The position numbers and the translations under genes are program-made. The notes under the pieces were generated by a model. The model was not told the origin of the DNA, searched no databases, and was given only the letters and a program-made list of their open reading frames with translations. This document shows positions 1 to 6,217 of a stretch of DNA of 64,000 nucleotides, piece after piece. Location: contig CACEFS010000002.1 in the NCBI GenBank assembly GCA_902558895.1, positions 1-64,000 on the forward strand, read 5' to 3'. Each line of letters begins with the position of its first letter. Position 1 is the stretch's first letter. The DNA comes from an uncultured Prochlorococcus sp. (GTDB lineage: Bacteria > Cyanobacteriota > Cyanobacteriia > PCC-6307 > Cyanobiaceae).

Positions 1-2
1 AT

Positions 3-1046
3 TTGGCTGAAGTTCATTTAAATCAGATTGATCCAGGAAATTTTGAAGAGCAAAAAAAAGCTTTTAAAGCAGCGGCCCTTTCTGTAGCATGCTTACTTAA
101 TCATGAATTTGAAGTTGAGCGTTACAGAAAAAGTAGGGAATATGATCCTATTGTAGGAGTTAGTTTCACTGGATTATTTGATTTTTGTGTCCATGCCTTT
201 GGGACGCCATGGTTGAAGTGGTGGGAAGCAGGAAGGCCAAATAGCGAAGAAGGAAAGGCTTTCAAGGAGAAGGAAGCTAAATTCCTTGATTACTGGAGAA
301 AGATAGTAAAAGAAACTGTTTGGGAATATTGTGATAAACATGATCTAAGAAGACCAAATCGCTGTACAACAGTTCAGCCAGCTGGGACTAAAAGTCTTCT
401 AACAGGAGCTGCTCCAGGATGGCATCCGCCAAAAGCTCAAAGATTCATAAGAAGAATAACTTTCAGGAAAAATGATCCAATCGCATTAGCTTGCATGGAT
501 TATGGTTATTCAGTTGTTCCATCTCAATCTGATAAAGATGAAAATGGTTGCTTACTTGATAATCCATTTGATCCAAGATGTACGGAATGGTTAGTTGAAA
601 TCCCTACAGAAGTTAGTTGGGCAAATATAGAGGGCGCAGACCAAATAGACATCAATAATTTCTCAGCATTAGCCCAATTTGATTTTTATATGCAGGTGCA
701 AAAATTTTATACAGAGCATAACACTTCTGCAACCGTAGAATTTAGAGAAAATGAAATCGAGGATCTAGCGAAAGCTATTCATAATGCAATAGAAAATAAT
801 GAAGGATATATTTCGGCTGCATTACTAGCTCGATTTAGTGCCAACGCGACTTTCCCGAGATTACCATTTGAACCAATAAGTAAAGAGGAATATATATCAT
901 TGCAAAATAAAGTAATAGAAAGAAAAGTTAATAACGATTTCTTTGACGCTCTCAATAAATATGATGTTGGAGAACTATCTGAAGCTGGGCCAGCTGGGTG
1001 TGATTCAGATAAGTGCCTGCTTCCTCTGGCTAAACCGAAAGATTAA
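3..1046 (+). CDS. nrdJ: Adenosylcobalamin-dependent (class II) ribonucleotide reductase, C-terminal part
   Basis: This gene is open at the left edge, so only the last ~347 residues are visible. The enzyme reduces ribonucleotides to deoxyribonucleotides using adenosylcobalamin. Visible family hallmarks are the CTTVQPAGTKSLLTGAAPG stretch near residue 120 (phosphate and substrate loop region of the barrel) and a C-terminal Cys pair, CDSDKC, at residues 333-338, which would pass electrons to the active site. The first codon shown is simply where the frame enters the window. It is the sole RNR seen here. Confidence is high from the overall sequence and the B12 dependence known for marine picocyanobacteria. 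Confidence 0.93.
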   Translation: MAEVHLNQIDPGNFEEQKKAFKAAALSVACLLNHEFEVERYRKSREYDPIVGVSFTGLFDFCVHAFGTPWLKWWEAGRPNSEEGKAFKEKEAKFLDYWRKIVKETVWEYCDKHDLRRPNRCTTVQPAGTKSLLTGAAPGWHPPKAQRFIRRITFRKNDPIALACMDYGYSVVPSQSDKDENGCLLDNPFDPRCTEWLVEIPTEVSWANIEGADQIDINNFSALAQFDFYMQVQKFYTEHNTSATVEFRENEIEDLAKAIHNAIENNEGYISAALLARFSANATFPRLPFEPISKEEYISLQNKVIERKVNNDFFDALNKYDVGELSEAGPAGCDSDKCLLPLAKPKD

Positions 1047-1133
1047 GTTTTAACTTATTTGTAAATAAAAAAATATATTTGTTTTTAAAAATTTAATTTA
1101 TGGCTACCTCTTAAATAGGGACGTAAATTATTT

Positions 1134-1400
1134 ATGACATTAAGCTTAAATATTGGGAACTTATTTAATGATTCCTCTAGTCATGCTTTAGTGGATGAGC
1201 TAAGAAAAAGGACCTCAAAGGAAGAAATATTAGAATTTGAAGAAAAATTTAACTCCAAAAATGAAAAAAATCTACATATCTATATATGTAGATTTCTAAA
1301 AAATAGATCAATATCCAGAGGACTTGCCTCTAAATGGTTAATAACAATAATCAAAAACAAAGAATCAAAACTTAATGCTTTGCAAAAATTAAATAATTAA
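1134..1400 (+). CDS. Small conserved-looking hypothetical protein (88 aa)
   Basis: I do not recognise this protein. It starts at ATG about 90 bases after nrdJ and reads MTLSLNIGNLFNDSSSH, followed by a charged helical middle (EEILEFEEKF) and a basic C-terminus. There is no signal peptide or membrane segment. It converges on the next gene, and the two stop codons overlap on the palindromic bases 1397-1400. Composition matches the surrounding core genome, so it looks like a resident small gene and not cargo. Confidence 0.6.
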   Translation: MTLSLNIGNLFNDSSSHALVDELRKRTSKEEILEFEEKFNSKNEKNLHIYICRFLKNRSISRGLASKWLITIIKNKESKLNALQKLNN

Positions 1401-1591
1401 GTTAGCCCTGAAAGTTTCCATAGAGCAATTCCAAAAATTGAGAATCCCATAATAAAAGTGAAAGCCAAAGCATTTACCAATTGAACCTTATCATTCATTC
1501 TGTTTGCGAATGGTAGCAATTGAGCAAATAATGGAGTCTCTTCAACTATTGCAGATTTTTTTACTGTAGGTTTTTTGCTTCTAGAAAACAT
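1397..1591 (-). CDS. Single-pass membrane protein, possibly a divergent Hli-like protein (64 aa)
   Basis: The N-terminal half is polar and basic (MFSRSKKPTVKK). A single hydrophobic helix (roughly residues 38-60, LVNALAFTFIMGFSIFGIAL) follows, then a short tail. The layout, with a polar stretch ending FANRMNDKVQLVNA before one helix, recalls the high-light-inducible (Hli) proteins of cyanobacterial thylakoids. The canonical chlorophyll-binding ExxNGR motif is not intact, so this is only a suggestion. It is transcribed alone and leftward. A 260-base AT-rich upstream gap probably holds its promoter. Confidence 0.55.
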   Translation of the reverse strand: MFSRSKKPTVKKSAIVEETPLFAQLLPFANRMNDKVQLVNALAFTFIMGFSIFGIALWKLSGLT

Positions 1592-1814
1592 AAAACAAAT
1601 TTTATAATCTTAAGAATTTTACATTTAAAAGTTCATTAAATAAAAAATACTTCTTAAAAACGAACAAAATGTAACCTGTAAGAAATTACATAAGGATAAT
1701 GTATAAATATTTTAAGTAGAAACTTTTCTATCATTAATATATTAAGTTTATTTATTAAAGAGCTAGACAAATAATTTTCTTGAATGATAATATAAATTTG
1801 TAGCAACCGCTACC
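1592..1814. other. AT-rich intergenic region
   Basis: The gap between the divergent small membrane gene and the riboswitch presumably contains both promoters. I see no ORF, RNA fold or repeat that I can support here. Confidence 0.4.
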
Positions 1815-1892
1815 AAAACGTTCAACTTGCGTTTAGCAAGCCGCAAATCGACTTAAGCCATGGAACGGGGACTTAAGCGAACCGGAGCTTAA
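1815..1892 (+). promoter_or_regulatory. Putative glutamine-II (Downstream-peptide) riboswitch
   Basis: A conserved-looking leader lies just before a 33-aa ORF. It shows CGTTC (1819-1823) able to pair with GAACG (1863-1867), an inner hairpin CTTGC/GCAAG (1826-1840), and two copies of GACTTAAGC (1850, 1870) that can pair with the GAGCTTAA just before the start codon. This matches the Downstream-peptide RNA, now known as glutamine-II, which is found in marine picocyanobacteria upstream of short ORFs. Glutamine would control translation of the following gene. The assignment comes from pattern memory and pairing by eye. Confidence 0.6.
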
Positions 1893-1895
1893 AAA

Positions 1896-1997
1896 ATGAC
1901 TCTAATTTACAGAGGACAAAAGTATGTCCAGAACAAAGAAGCAGCGAAGAAGCAGCATAATGAACTAACTTACAGAGGTAAAGCTTATACAAGCTAG
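1896..1997 (+). CDS. PirA-like DUF4278 micro-protein (33 aa)
   Basis: The ORF begins at the ATG 3 bases after the riboswitch-like leader and ends at TAG. The peptide contains two YRG motifs (LIYRGQKYVQ near the start and LTYRGKAYTS at the end), typical of the DUF4278 family. In Synechocystis a DUF4278-type protein, PirA, binds PII and tunes arginine synthesis, and its mRNA carries the glutamine-II riboswitch. By analogy this protein may report nitrogen status, but that role is inferred. A strong terminator follows at 2021-2045, so it is a monocistronic unit. Confidence 0.65.
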   Translation: MTLIYRGQKYVQNKEAAKKQHNELTYRGKAYTS

Positions 1998-2020
1998 TTT
2001 ATTTAACCATTAAATAAAAA

Positions 2021-2045
2021 AAGCCACTAAAAGTGGCTTTTTTTA
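2021..2045 (+). terminator. Rho-independent terminator after the DUF4278 gene
   Basis: The stem AGCCACT/AGTGGCT has a 3-base loop and is followed by a run of seven T. It ends the riboswitch-controlled micro-gene. Confidence 0.8.
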
Positions 2046-2126
2046 TTCAATCCTAGACTAAAAATAACTTAATACTTCTATGAAGCATTAAAATATTGTG
2101 ATTAAATTGCATTTTTTATAGATTTA

Positions 2127-2282
2127 ATGACTATGGCAGACCAGAAACCCTTATTTAAAGCCCCTTATGACATAAAAGATGTCAGTGCTCTTTTCGCGAT
2201 AGTTGCCTTAGTATTAATAATCTCTGCCATAGTTGGTAATAACTTATTTGGTTTATTTCAAGAAAATGTGAATTTCGGATAG
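2127..2282 (+). CDS. Small single-pass membrane protein (51 aa)
   Basis: ATG at 2127 (or the second Met codon at 2133) opens a 51-residue ORF. It has a polar start (ADQKPLFKAPYDIKDVS), one hydrophobic helix (about residues 21-37, ALFAIVALVLIISAIVG) and the tail NNLFGLFQENVNFG. I do not recognise a named photosystem subunit in it. Single-helix proteins of this size are common in cyanobacterial thylakoids. Its AT-rich codon use matches the core genome. Confidence 0.55.
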   Translation: MTMADQKPLFKAPYDIKDVSALFAIVALVLIISAIVGNNLFGLFQENVNFG

Positions 2283-2305
2283 TGCTATTAGTAAGGGTTT
2301 AATTT

Positions 2306-2567
2306 TTATTCAACAAGCTTAATTAAATAGAAGATATCCTTAAAATTATTTTTTTCGTCCCATTCTTTAGCTGCATCTGAAGTCATTTCAGCCTCAAGTG
2401 CTTCCACATTTAAGACGTTCATGAGTAAATAAGATTTATAATCGCCAGCTTGTACGAACTCATATCCTGAAACTACTTCTCAACCCATTGCTGTTATAAA
2501 TCCAGAAACGACGGTTTTGAATTCTTCAAATGTGCAGCTAAAAGTTGAAATAATTAATTGTATTCAT
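2306..2567 (-). pseudogene. Broken small gene, paralogue of the intact ORF at 4835-5098
   Basis: Read on the minus strand, this gives LIISTFSCTFEEFK... to ...FYLIKLVE. It aligns along its length with the intact 87-aa protein at 4835-5098 (LVVSTFGCPFSEFE ... YNLELVE). It is interrupted by an in-frame TGA at 2480-2482, probably from a TGG in the context MG-W-EVVSGY. The ATG at 2565-2567 is one base out of frame with the body. The poly-T hairpin at 2568-2596 sits right before that ATG, as it does before the intact paralogue. Confidence 0.7.
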
Positions 2568-2596
2568 AAAAAAAGGGGCTAATTGCCCCTTTTTTT
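2568..2596. terminator. Perfect GGGGC/GCCCC hairpin flanked by A and T runs
   Basis: AGGGGC, a short loop and GCCCCT lie between an A run and a T run, so it can terminate in either direction. On the minus strand it follows the gene at 2618-2890 and directly abuts the ATG of the broken paralogue. This makes it a member of the leader-hairpin family also seen at 4808, 15304 and 15706. Confidence 0.7.
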
Positions 2597-2617
2597 AGAT
2601 CGAATTTTGATTACCAA

Positions 2618-2890
2618 CTATGAATATACTTTGGCAACTATTGGACCAGCATCTTCATCAGTAAATACAGGAGTTGTCTCCCAATTAAGGAATTCTCCCC
2701 ATTCAGCTGCATGCTGATATATCGCTTTTGGATCGTCTGTCTTTAAGACTATCCACCCTTCAAGAGATCCTGGTGCATGATATCTTCCAATCATCTCAAC
2801 TCCTGGATAATCTCCTCCTCCACCAAGAAATTTTTCCGCACCTTTTTGATGATATCCAGTCTTAAATGACCAATGCTGAACGTAAAGCAT
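2618..2890 (-). CDS. DUF3303-like small protein (90 aa)
   Basis: The protein reads MLYVQHWSFKTGYHQKGAEKF, then a Gly-rich turn, and GRYHAPGSLEGWIVLKTDD followed by a WGEFLNWETTPV motif. This is the ferredoxin-like alpha-beta layout of DUF3303 proteins, which are common in cyanobacteria and have no defined role. A similar protein lies in the island at 15730-16011. A partial leader hairpin (2952-2971, minus strand) lies about 60 bases upstream. It has no signal peptide and is probably cytoplasmic. It forms the left border of the island. Confidence 0.65.
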   Translation of the reverse strand: MLYVQHWSFKTGYHQKGAEKFLGGGGDYPGVEMIGRYHAPGSLEGWIVLKTDDPKAIYQHAAEWGEFLNWETTPVFTDEDAGPIVAKVYS

Positions 2891-2951
2891 TTTATATTTT
2901 GTATTGGCCTTCTATTAGTAGCAAGAAAAATAATTCTTGAAAATAAATATT

Positions 2952-2971
2952 GTTAATTGCCCCTTATTTTA
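2952..2971 (-). repeat. Partial copy of the AAGGGGCAATTA leader element
   Basis: The minus strand reads AAATAAGGGGCAATTAAC, matching the first half of the leader at 4808-4834. It precedes the DUF3303-like gene, as another copy does at 15706. Confidence 0.5.
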
Positions 2972-2995
2972 AATTGGCTATCAATTAAGCAAATA

Positions 2996-3146
2996 TTATA
3001 ATTTTTTAGCGGCAAACTCCCTTGCATCCTTTTCAGCAAACGTTGATCCATAAGTATCCTAATGAATTTTTACAGAATGTCCCATAGATTCAGCAGCGTT
3101 AGCAATTGATAGATCGGATTTGGTAGATTTAATTTGCAAACTATTG
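2996..3146 (-). pseudogene. Remnant of a tyrosine recombinase C-terminus
   Basis: Minus-strand translation gives ...SIANAAESMGHSVKIH, a TAG stop (3059-3061), then DTYGSTFAEKDAREFAAKKL. The GHS motif, the Tyr of the active-site TY and the lysine-rich tail correspond to the end of a phage-type integrase. They resemble the tail of the intact recombinase at 13232 (SLGHSINTHYEIYNST ... ASKKL). Only about 50 codons survive and one is nonsense. It marks an older integration to the left of the present array. Confidence 0.65.
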
Positions 3147-3165
3147 CTTTTAAAATTTATTTTTT

Positions 3166-3876
3166 ATGGGAAAAATGCTATCTACATATAAGTACCTAAA
3201 AAAACTGATCAGAAATATCTATCAAAAAGTACAGTGCTCATACATACGGTTATTTATTAGGGATAAATTTAAGTCCCAAGTTGCACTTTGGTATGCTGAA
3301 AATGGGAATAAAACAAAAAGACTAGATTACCCAAAGCTTAACCAAGAATCCATTGTATTTGATTTGGGAGGATATTTAGGTGATTTCGCATTTGATATAA
3401 ACCAAAAATATAGTAGTAAAGTTTACCTTTTTGAACCTCATCCAAAATTTTTTGAGAAATGCTGCATTCGATTTAAAAACAATAAAAATATACATGTATT
3501 TAATTATGGTATTGGAGATAAACATGGTATGTTTTTTTTATCTGATACATTAGATGGCTCTTCATTTGAAAATCCAAATCACGTAAATGAGAAATCAATA
3601 AAGTGCGAAATTAGAGATTTTTTAACAGTTATAGAAGATCTAGATATACCAAAAATTGATTTAATGAAAATAAACATTGAAGGGGATGAATATAAACTTT
3701 TGAACCATATTTTAAATAATGAAAAAATTACATTCACAGATCAGTATCAAATACAATTTCACAATTTCGTAGAAGGTGCTGAAAATAAACGTGAAAAAAT
3801 AATCTCTGAACTTAAAAAGACTCATAGCAGGACATGGTGTTATGAATTTGTATGGGAAAATTGGGAATTAGTTTAA
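3166..3876 (+). CDS. FkbM-family SAM-dependent methyltransferase (236 aa)
   Basis: The SAM-binding motif VFDLGGYLGDFAFD lies near residues 65-78. The acidic strand end VYLFEPHP and the FkbM-typical DLMKINIEGDEYKLL (around residues 164-178) follow. FkbM proteins methylate hydroxyls on sugars or polyketides and are often surface-glycan cargo in Prochlorococcus islands. The N-terminal ~45 residues are basic and unlike the domain. It stands alone, between the integrase remnant and the first tRNA fragment, so it is probably island cargo. Its substrate cannot be inferred. Confidence 0.8.
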   Translation: MGKMLSTYKYLKKLIRNIYQKVQCSYIRLFIRDKFKSQVALWYAENGNKTKRLDYPKLNQESIVFDLGGYLGDFAFDINQKYSSKVYLFEPHPKFFEKCCIRFKNNKNIHVFNYGIGDKHGMFFLSDTLDGSSFENPNHVNEKSIKCEIRDFLTVIEDLDIPKIDLMKINIEGDEYKLLNHILNNEKITFTDQYQIQFHNFVEGAENKREKIISELKKTHSRTWCYEFVWENWELV

Positions 3877-3932
3877 GGAATTTGCAATATATCAATAGAT
3901 TTAATAAAAAAAACAATGAATATTTTTGAACT

Positions 3933-3975
3933 GGAGAGGTGGTCGAGTGGTTTAAGGCTCAAGTTTTGAAAACTA
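3933..3975 (+). repeat. Degenerate 5' half of tRNA-Ser (old attachment site)
   Basis: The first 28 bases match the intact tRNA-Ser at 14633 with one change (GGAGAGGTGGTCGAGTGG against GGAGGGG...). A decayed anticodon arm (AAGTTTTGAAAACT) follows, and then the match stops. There is no 3' half, so this is not a functional tRNA. It is the outermost left boundary of the nested cassettes. Confidence 0.8.
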
Positions 3976-4080
3976 TCTTTTTGGAAAAAAAGAAAATTTA
4001 TAAATTATCTGTAATCGCTTGATATAATTTTATCTTATCAGTAAAACTATAAGAATAAAATACCCCTATCGAGACAGGGT

Positions 4081-4097
4081 AGACCAAATAGAGACCA
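4081..4097 (+). repeat. Paired AGACCA repeat, 11-bp period (leftmost cassette, left end)
   Basis: AGACCA at 4081 and 4092 are spaced 11 bp apart, in the context AGACCAAATAGAGACCA. Near-identical pairs occur at 4756/4767 and 5688/5699. They are placed like the arm-type binding sites of a tyrosine recombinase. Confidence 0.6.
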
Positions 4098-4158
4098 AAA
4101 AAATTTGTGTTAATTTTAAAAACCAAGATAAAATAATTTGCAAATAGCCGCTTTTTTT

Positions 4159-4635
4159 GTGAAAAGATTTTCAATAACTTTATTAGCTGCTATTACATTA
4201 CCTATCGCTGTTAACGCTGAAGTAACTAGTCATTATAGGTTAAAACGTACTGAAGCCCGAAAATTGTATCGTGAGGGAAAGTTTTCTGAGATGAAAAATA
4301 TATGCGAAGAACTTATAGAAATTTCACCAGATAATCCAATGGGATATGTATGCAAAGGATTTGCTTTGGGATTTGTACCTAAAAGTGAAAGAAAAAGTAG
4401 AGAGGCTCTAAAAAATTTCACAAAGGCAATAGAATTAAATCCTGAATATTATGAAGCATATTTTCTTAGGGGTTTTTTACAGTTTTCAATGAGAAGGAGA
4501 GAGTTTTCTAAGTTACAAATGAATGGATGTAGCGATATTAAAAAGGCTTACCTAAATAAGTTTCCTGATGCATTGGAATATGTAAAAAGACAAAGGTCGT
4601 TTTTGATAAAAAATAAATGTAGCGGTTTCTTTTAG
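4159..4635 (+). CDS. Secreted TPR protein with the shared island signal peptide
   Basis: I place the start at GTG 4159, because the peptide then begins VKRFSITLLAAITLPIAVNA, the shared island signal peptide with a predicted cleavage after NA. The mature part has TPR-like helix pairs (YREGKFSEMKNICEELIEISPDNP, then ALKNFTKAIELNPEYYEAYFLRG) and two conserved Cys near the end. TPRs mediate protein-protein contacts, so it would act in the periplasm or at the cell surface. It is a tandem paralogue of 5099-5563. A hairpin-like poly-T leader abuts the start codon. Confidence 0.75.
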   Translation: MKRFSITLLAAITLPIAVNAEVTSHYRLKRTEARKLYREGKFSEMKNICEELIEISPDNPMGYVCKGFALGFVPKSERKSREALKNFTKAIELNPEYYEAYFLRGFLQFSMRRREFSKLQMNGCSDIKKAYLNKFPDALEYVKRQRSFLIKNKCSGFF

Positions 4636-4638
4636 AAA

Positions 4639-4680
4639 ATGAAACACTTCCTACTTGCGCCACTAAGAGTTATTGATTGA
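4639..4680 (+). pseudogene. Remnant of the shared signal-peptide start (13 codons)
   Basis: It starts four bases after the previous stop codon. ATGAAACACTTCCTACTTGC mimics the ATGAAACGCTTACTACTTCC start of the secreted genes, but it reaches a stop after MKHFLLAPLRVID. It looks like the 5' end of a lost tandem secreted gene. Confidence 0.5.
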
Positions 4681-4755
4681 TATTCAATATTAATAAAGTT
4701 GAATTACATCCAAGGATAAAAAAAATTAGAAACATACTTTTTTATAAAAGTGAGA

Positions 4756-4771
4756 AGACCTCATAGAGACC
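4756..4771 (+). repeat. Paired AGACC repeat, 11-bp period (internal copy)
   Basis: AGACC at 4756 and 4767 occur in the context AGACCTCATAGAGACC. This is the same family as 4081 and 5688. It lies between the two TPR units, marking either a cassette edge or duplication together with them. Confidence 0.6.
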
Positions 4772-4807
4772 AGTAAAAATATGTGCTAATTTTAAAACCA
4801 AGTTAAG

Positions 4808-4834
4808 ATAAGGGGCAATTAGCTCCTTTTTTTT
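4808..4834 (+). repeat. Leader hairpin abutting the start codon
   Basis: ATAAGGGGCAATTAGCTCC followed by eight T runs directly into ATG 4835. The stem AGGGGC/GCTCCT followed by T looks like a terminator or attenuator placed with no gap before the gene. Related copies lie at 2568, 4140, 15304 and 15706. Confidence 0.6.
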
Positions 4835-5098
4835 ATGCCCAATACATTAGTTGTTTCTACCTTTGGTTGTCCTTTTTCTGAGTTTGAAATGATGGTAAAA
4901 AAAGTTGATAAAGAACAAGGATACGTTTTTTGTTCTGAGCTAGAAATCATCAAAGTAAATGAACATAAAGCAATGATTCTTATGAACTGTTCTGATTTAG
5001 AAAAGTTTGGTGCAATGCTTGAACAACCAGAATTAAAACAATGGGATATTGATAACAACTGTGTAGATACTGTATATAATCTTGAACTTGTTGAGTAA
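4835..5098 (+). CDS. Small island protein of a two-member family (87 aa)
   Basis: I cannot name this protein. It reads LVVSTFGCPFSEFE, then two or three beta-like stretches, and ends NLELVE. The compact alpha-beta look is similar in size to DUF3303-type proteins. A broken paralogue lies at 2306-2567. The ATG directly follows a poly-T hairpin leader. The TAA stop is followed immediately by ATGAAACGC of the next secreted gene, so the two are probably translationally coupled. No signal peptide is present. Confidence 0.65.
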   Translation: MPNTLVVSTFGCPFSEFEMMVKKVDKEQGYVFCSELEIIKVNEHKAMILMNCSDLEKFGAMLEQPELKQWDIDNNCVDTVYNLELVE

Positions 5099-5563
5099 AT
5101 GAAACGCTTACTACTTCCATTACTAGCAGCTCTCGCTTTACCTACCGCTGTTCATGCTGAAGAAAATAGTGATTATAGGTTAAAATTTAATCAAGTCCAA
5201 AAATTAATAAGAGAGGGGAAGGTCTCTGAAATAGAACCAATATGTGATGAGCTTTTAGAAATAGCACCAGAAATTAATTTTGGATATGTATGCAAAGGAA
5301 TTGCTTTGGGGAAAAAAAAGAAAAGAGAGGCTTTAAGAAATTTCACGAAGGCAATTAAAATAAATCCTGAAAATTATGATGCATATTTTTTTAGGGGTGC
5401 TTTAATGTTTACAATGCGAAGGAGAAGAGATTTAGGATTTAATAGAACTGCCTGTAGGGATATGGAAAAGGCTTACTTAAATAATCATCCTTTTGCATTG
5501 GAATATGTAAAAAAAAATAAGTCTAATTTGGGAATAAGCTGTATAGGCTATCTATTTAATTAG
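5099..5563 (+). CDS. Secreted TPR protein with the shared island signal peptide, tandem paralogue
   Basis: It begins MKRLLLPLLAALALPTAV and has a cleavage site after HA at residue ~20. The mature protein matches the 4159 product throughout (LIREGKVSEIEPICDELLEIAPEINF; ALRNFTKAIKINPENYDAYFFRG; C-terminal Cys-x4-KAYLNN and ALEYVKK). These are TPR helix pairs in a small exported protein with no enzymatic motif. The start codon directly follows the stop of the 87-aa gene. Its 3' flank is a near-copy of the flank after the first TPR gene. Confidence 0.8.
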   Translation: MKRLLLPLLAALALPTAVHAEENSDYRLKFNQVQKLIREGKVSEIEPICDELLEIAPEINFGYVCKGIALGKKKKREALRNFTKAIKINPENYDAYFFRGALMFTMRRRRDLGFNRTACRDMEKAYLNNHPFALEYVKKNKSNLGISCIGYLFN

Positions 5564-5703
5564 AAAATTAAACGCTCACTATTTGCATAATTAAGCGTTT
5601 TTTATTGACGTCCAATATTAATAAAGTTGAATTACATCCAAGGATTTTGAAAAAATTAGAAACATACTTTTTTTAATAAGAATTAGGAGACTAAATAGAG
5701 ACC
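5562..5703 (+). repeat. Segmental duplication, copy 2 (paired with 4631-4771)
   Basis: This is the tail of the second TPR unit, homologous to the tail of the first. It includes a decayed signal-peptide start (ATTAAACGCTCACTATTTGC near 5569) and ends at AGACT/AGACC repeats (5688, 5699) with the same 11-bp period. Confidence 0.7.
5688..5703 (+). repeat. Paired AGACT/AGACC repeat, 11-bp period (leftmost cassette, right end)
   Basis: AGACTAAATAGAGACC mirrors the pair at 4081-4097 at the other end of the cassette bounded by the tRNA fragments at 3933 and 5852. Confidence 0.6.
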
Positions 5704-5793
5704 ATTTTTCTATAAAAAAACACCTTTTTAAACACTTAAAGAAAATAAATCAAAAACCATATTTTTAATTTCAAATATCTACTAAATTAGAAA

Positions 5794-5822
5794 ACCTTTC
5801 TGTAACTCGATACTGCTATAAT
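5794..5822 (+). promoter_or_regulatory. Orphaned tRNA-Ser promoter
   Basis: An extended -10, TGCTATAAT (TATAAT at 5817-5822), lies 29 bases before the 5' half-tRNA at 5852. The intact tRNA has TGCTATACT 31 bases upstream. This is most simply the original chromosomal tRNA promoter, separated from a working gene by the integration and now reading into the element. No good -35 box is visible. Confidence 0.6.
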
Positions 5823-5851
5823 TCAAAAGTTAATACTAAATATTTAACCCT

Positions 5852-5891
5852 GGAGGGGTGGTCGAGTGGTTTAAGGCTCTAGTCTTGAAAA
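5852..5891 (+). repeat. 5' half of tRNA-Ser, left attachment site of the large element
   Basis: These forty bases are identical to 14633-14672 of the intact tRNA-Ser. Identity stops right after the anticodon loop sequence CTTGAAAA. This is the direct repeat expected from integration by a tyrosine recombinase crossing over in the anticodon arm. Confidence 0.9.
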
Positions 5892-5942
5892 GTTTCTAAG
5901 GTTGTAGTTATATCAATTAGTTTAATACGTTACTTGACTACT

Positions 5943-5961
5943 GTTTCCGACTTGTTTCCGA
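5943..5961 (+). repeat. Paired GTTTCCGA repeat, 11-bp period (large element, left end)
   Basis: GTTTCCGA at 5943 and 5954. The same pair and spacing recur at 14463/14474 at the other end of the element. These are candidate arm-type binding sites of the element's own integrase. Confidence 0.7.
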
Positions 5962-5982
5962 AACAGTTATTTTTTTGGGTCT

Positions 5983-5999
5983 CTAGTCTTGAAGACTAG
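5983..5999. repeat. Palindromic copy of the anticodon-arm core
   Basis: CTAGTCTTGAAGACTAG is a perfect inverted repeat around one central G. It differs by one base from the tRNA anticodon arm CTAGTCTTGAAAACTAG. The flanks GGTCT and CG also resemble the tRNA. It may be a secondary core site or a junction left by an earlier integration. Confidence 0.65.
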
Positions 6000-6217
6000 C
6001 GATTTGTGTAGAGGAATTGCTTGACTTTCCAAGAAATTTCCACAACAATATATTTAAGACGTTGAATAAACCCCCAATTTATTCTGAAGTTGCGGTGCCT
6101 CGTAGTTCGCTTGTGTCGGTGACCAAGTAAATCTGGCAGTTATCCCAGCACTAAGTCGGTGGCTTAGGAAAAGGAAGAACTCAGTAAGGGAAATATAAAA
6201 ATTACATTTACAGAAAA
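6000..6217 (+). other. Non-coding left-end region of the element, less AT-rich than its surroundings
   Basis: A GC-richer stretch (about 6085-6180, GTGCCTCGTAGTTCGCTTG onward) lies between the attachment site and the first gene. No ORF of useful length is present. It could be a leader RNA or a replication or excision site. I cannot assign it. Confidence 0.35.

Larger units (their letters stand above)
4631..4771 (+). repeat. Segmental duplication, copy 1 (paired with 5562-5703)
   Basis: The sequence downstream of the first TPR gene (CAATATTAATAAAGTTGAAT, then a shared stretch on to the AGACC repeats) is repeated almost base for base downstream of the second TPR gene. The two TPR genes and their tails therefore form a tandem duplication. 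Confidence 0.75.
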
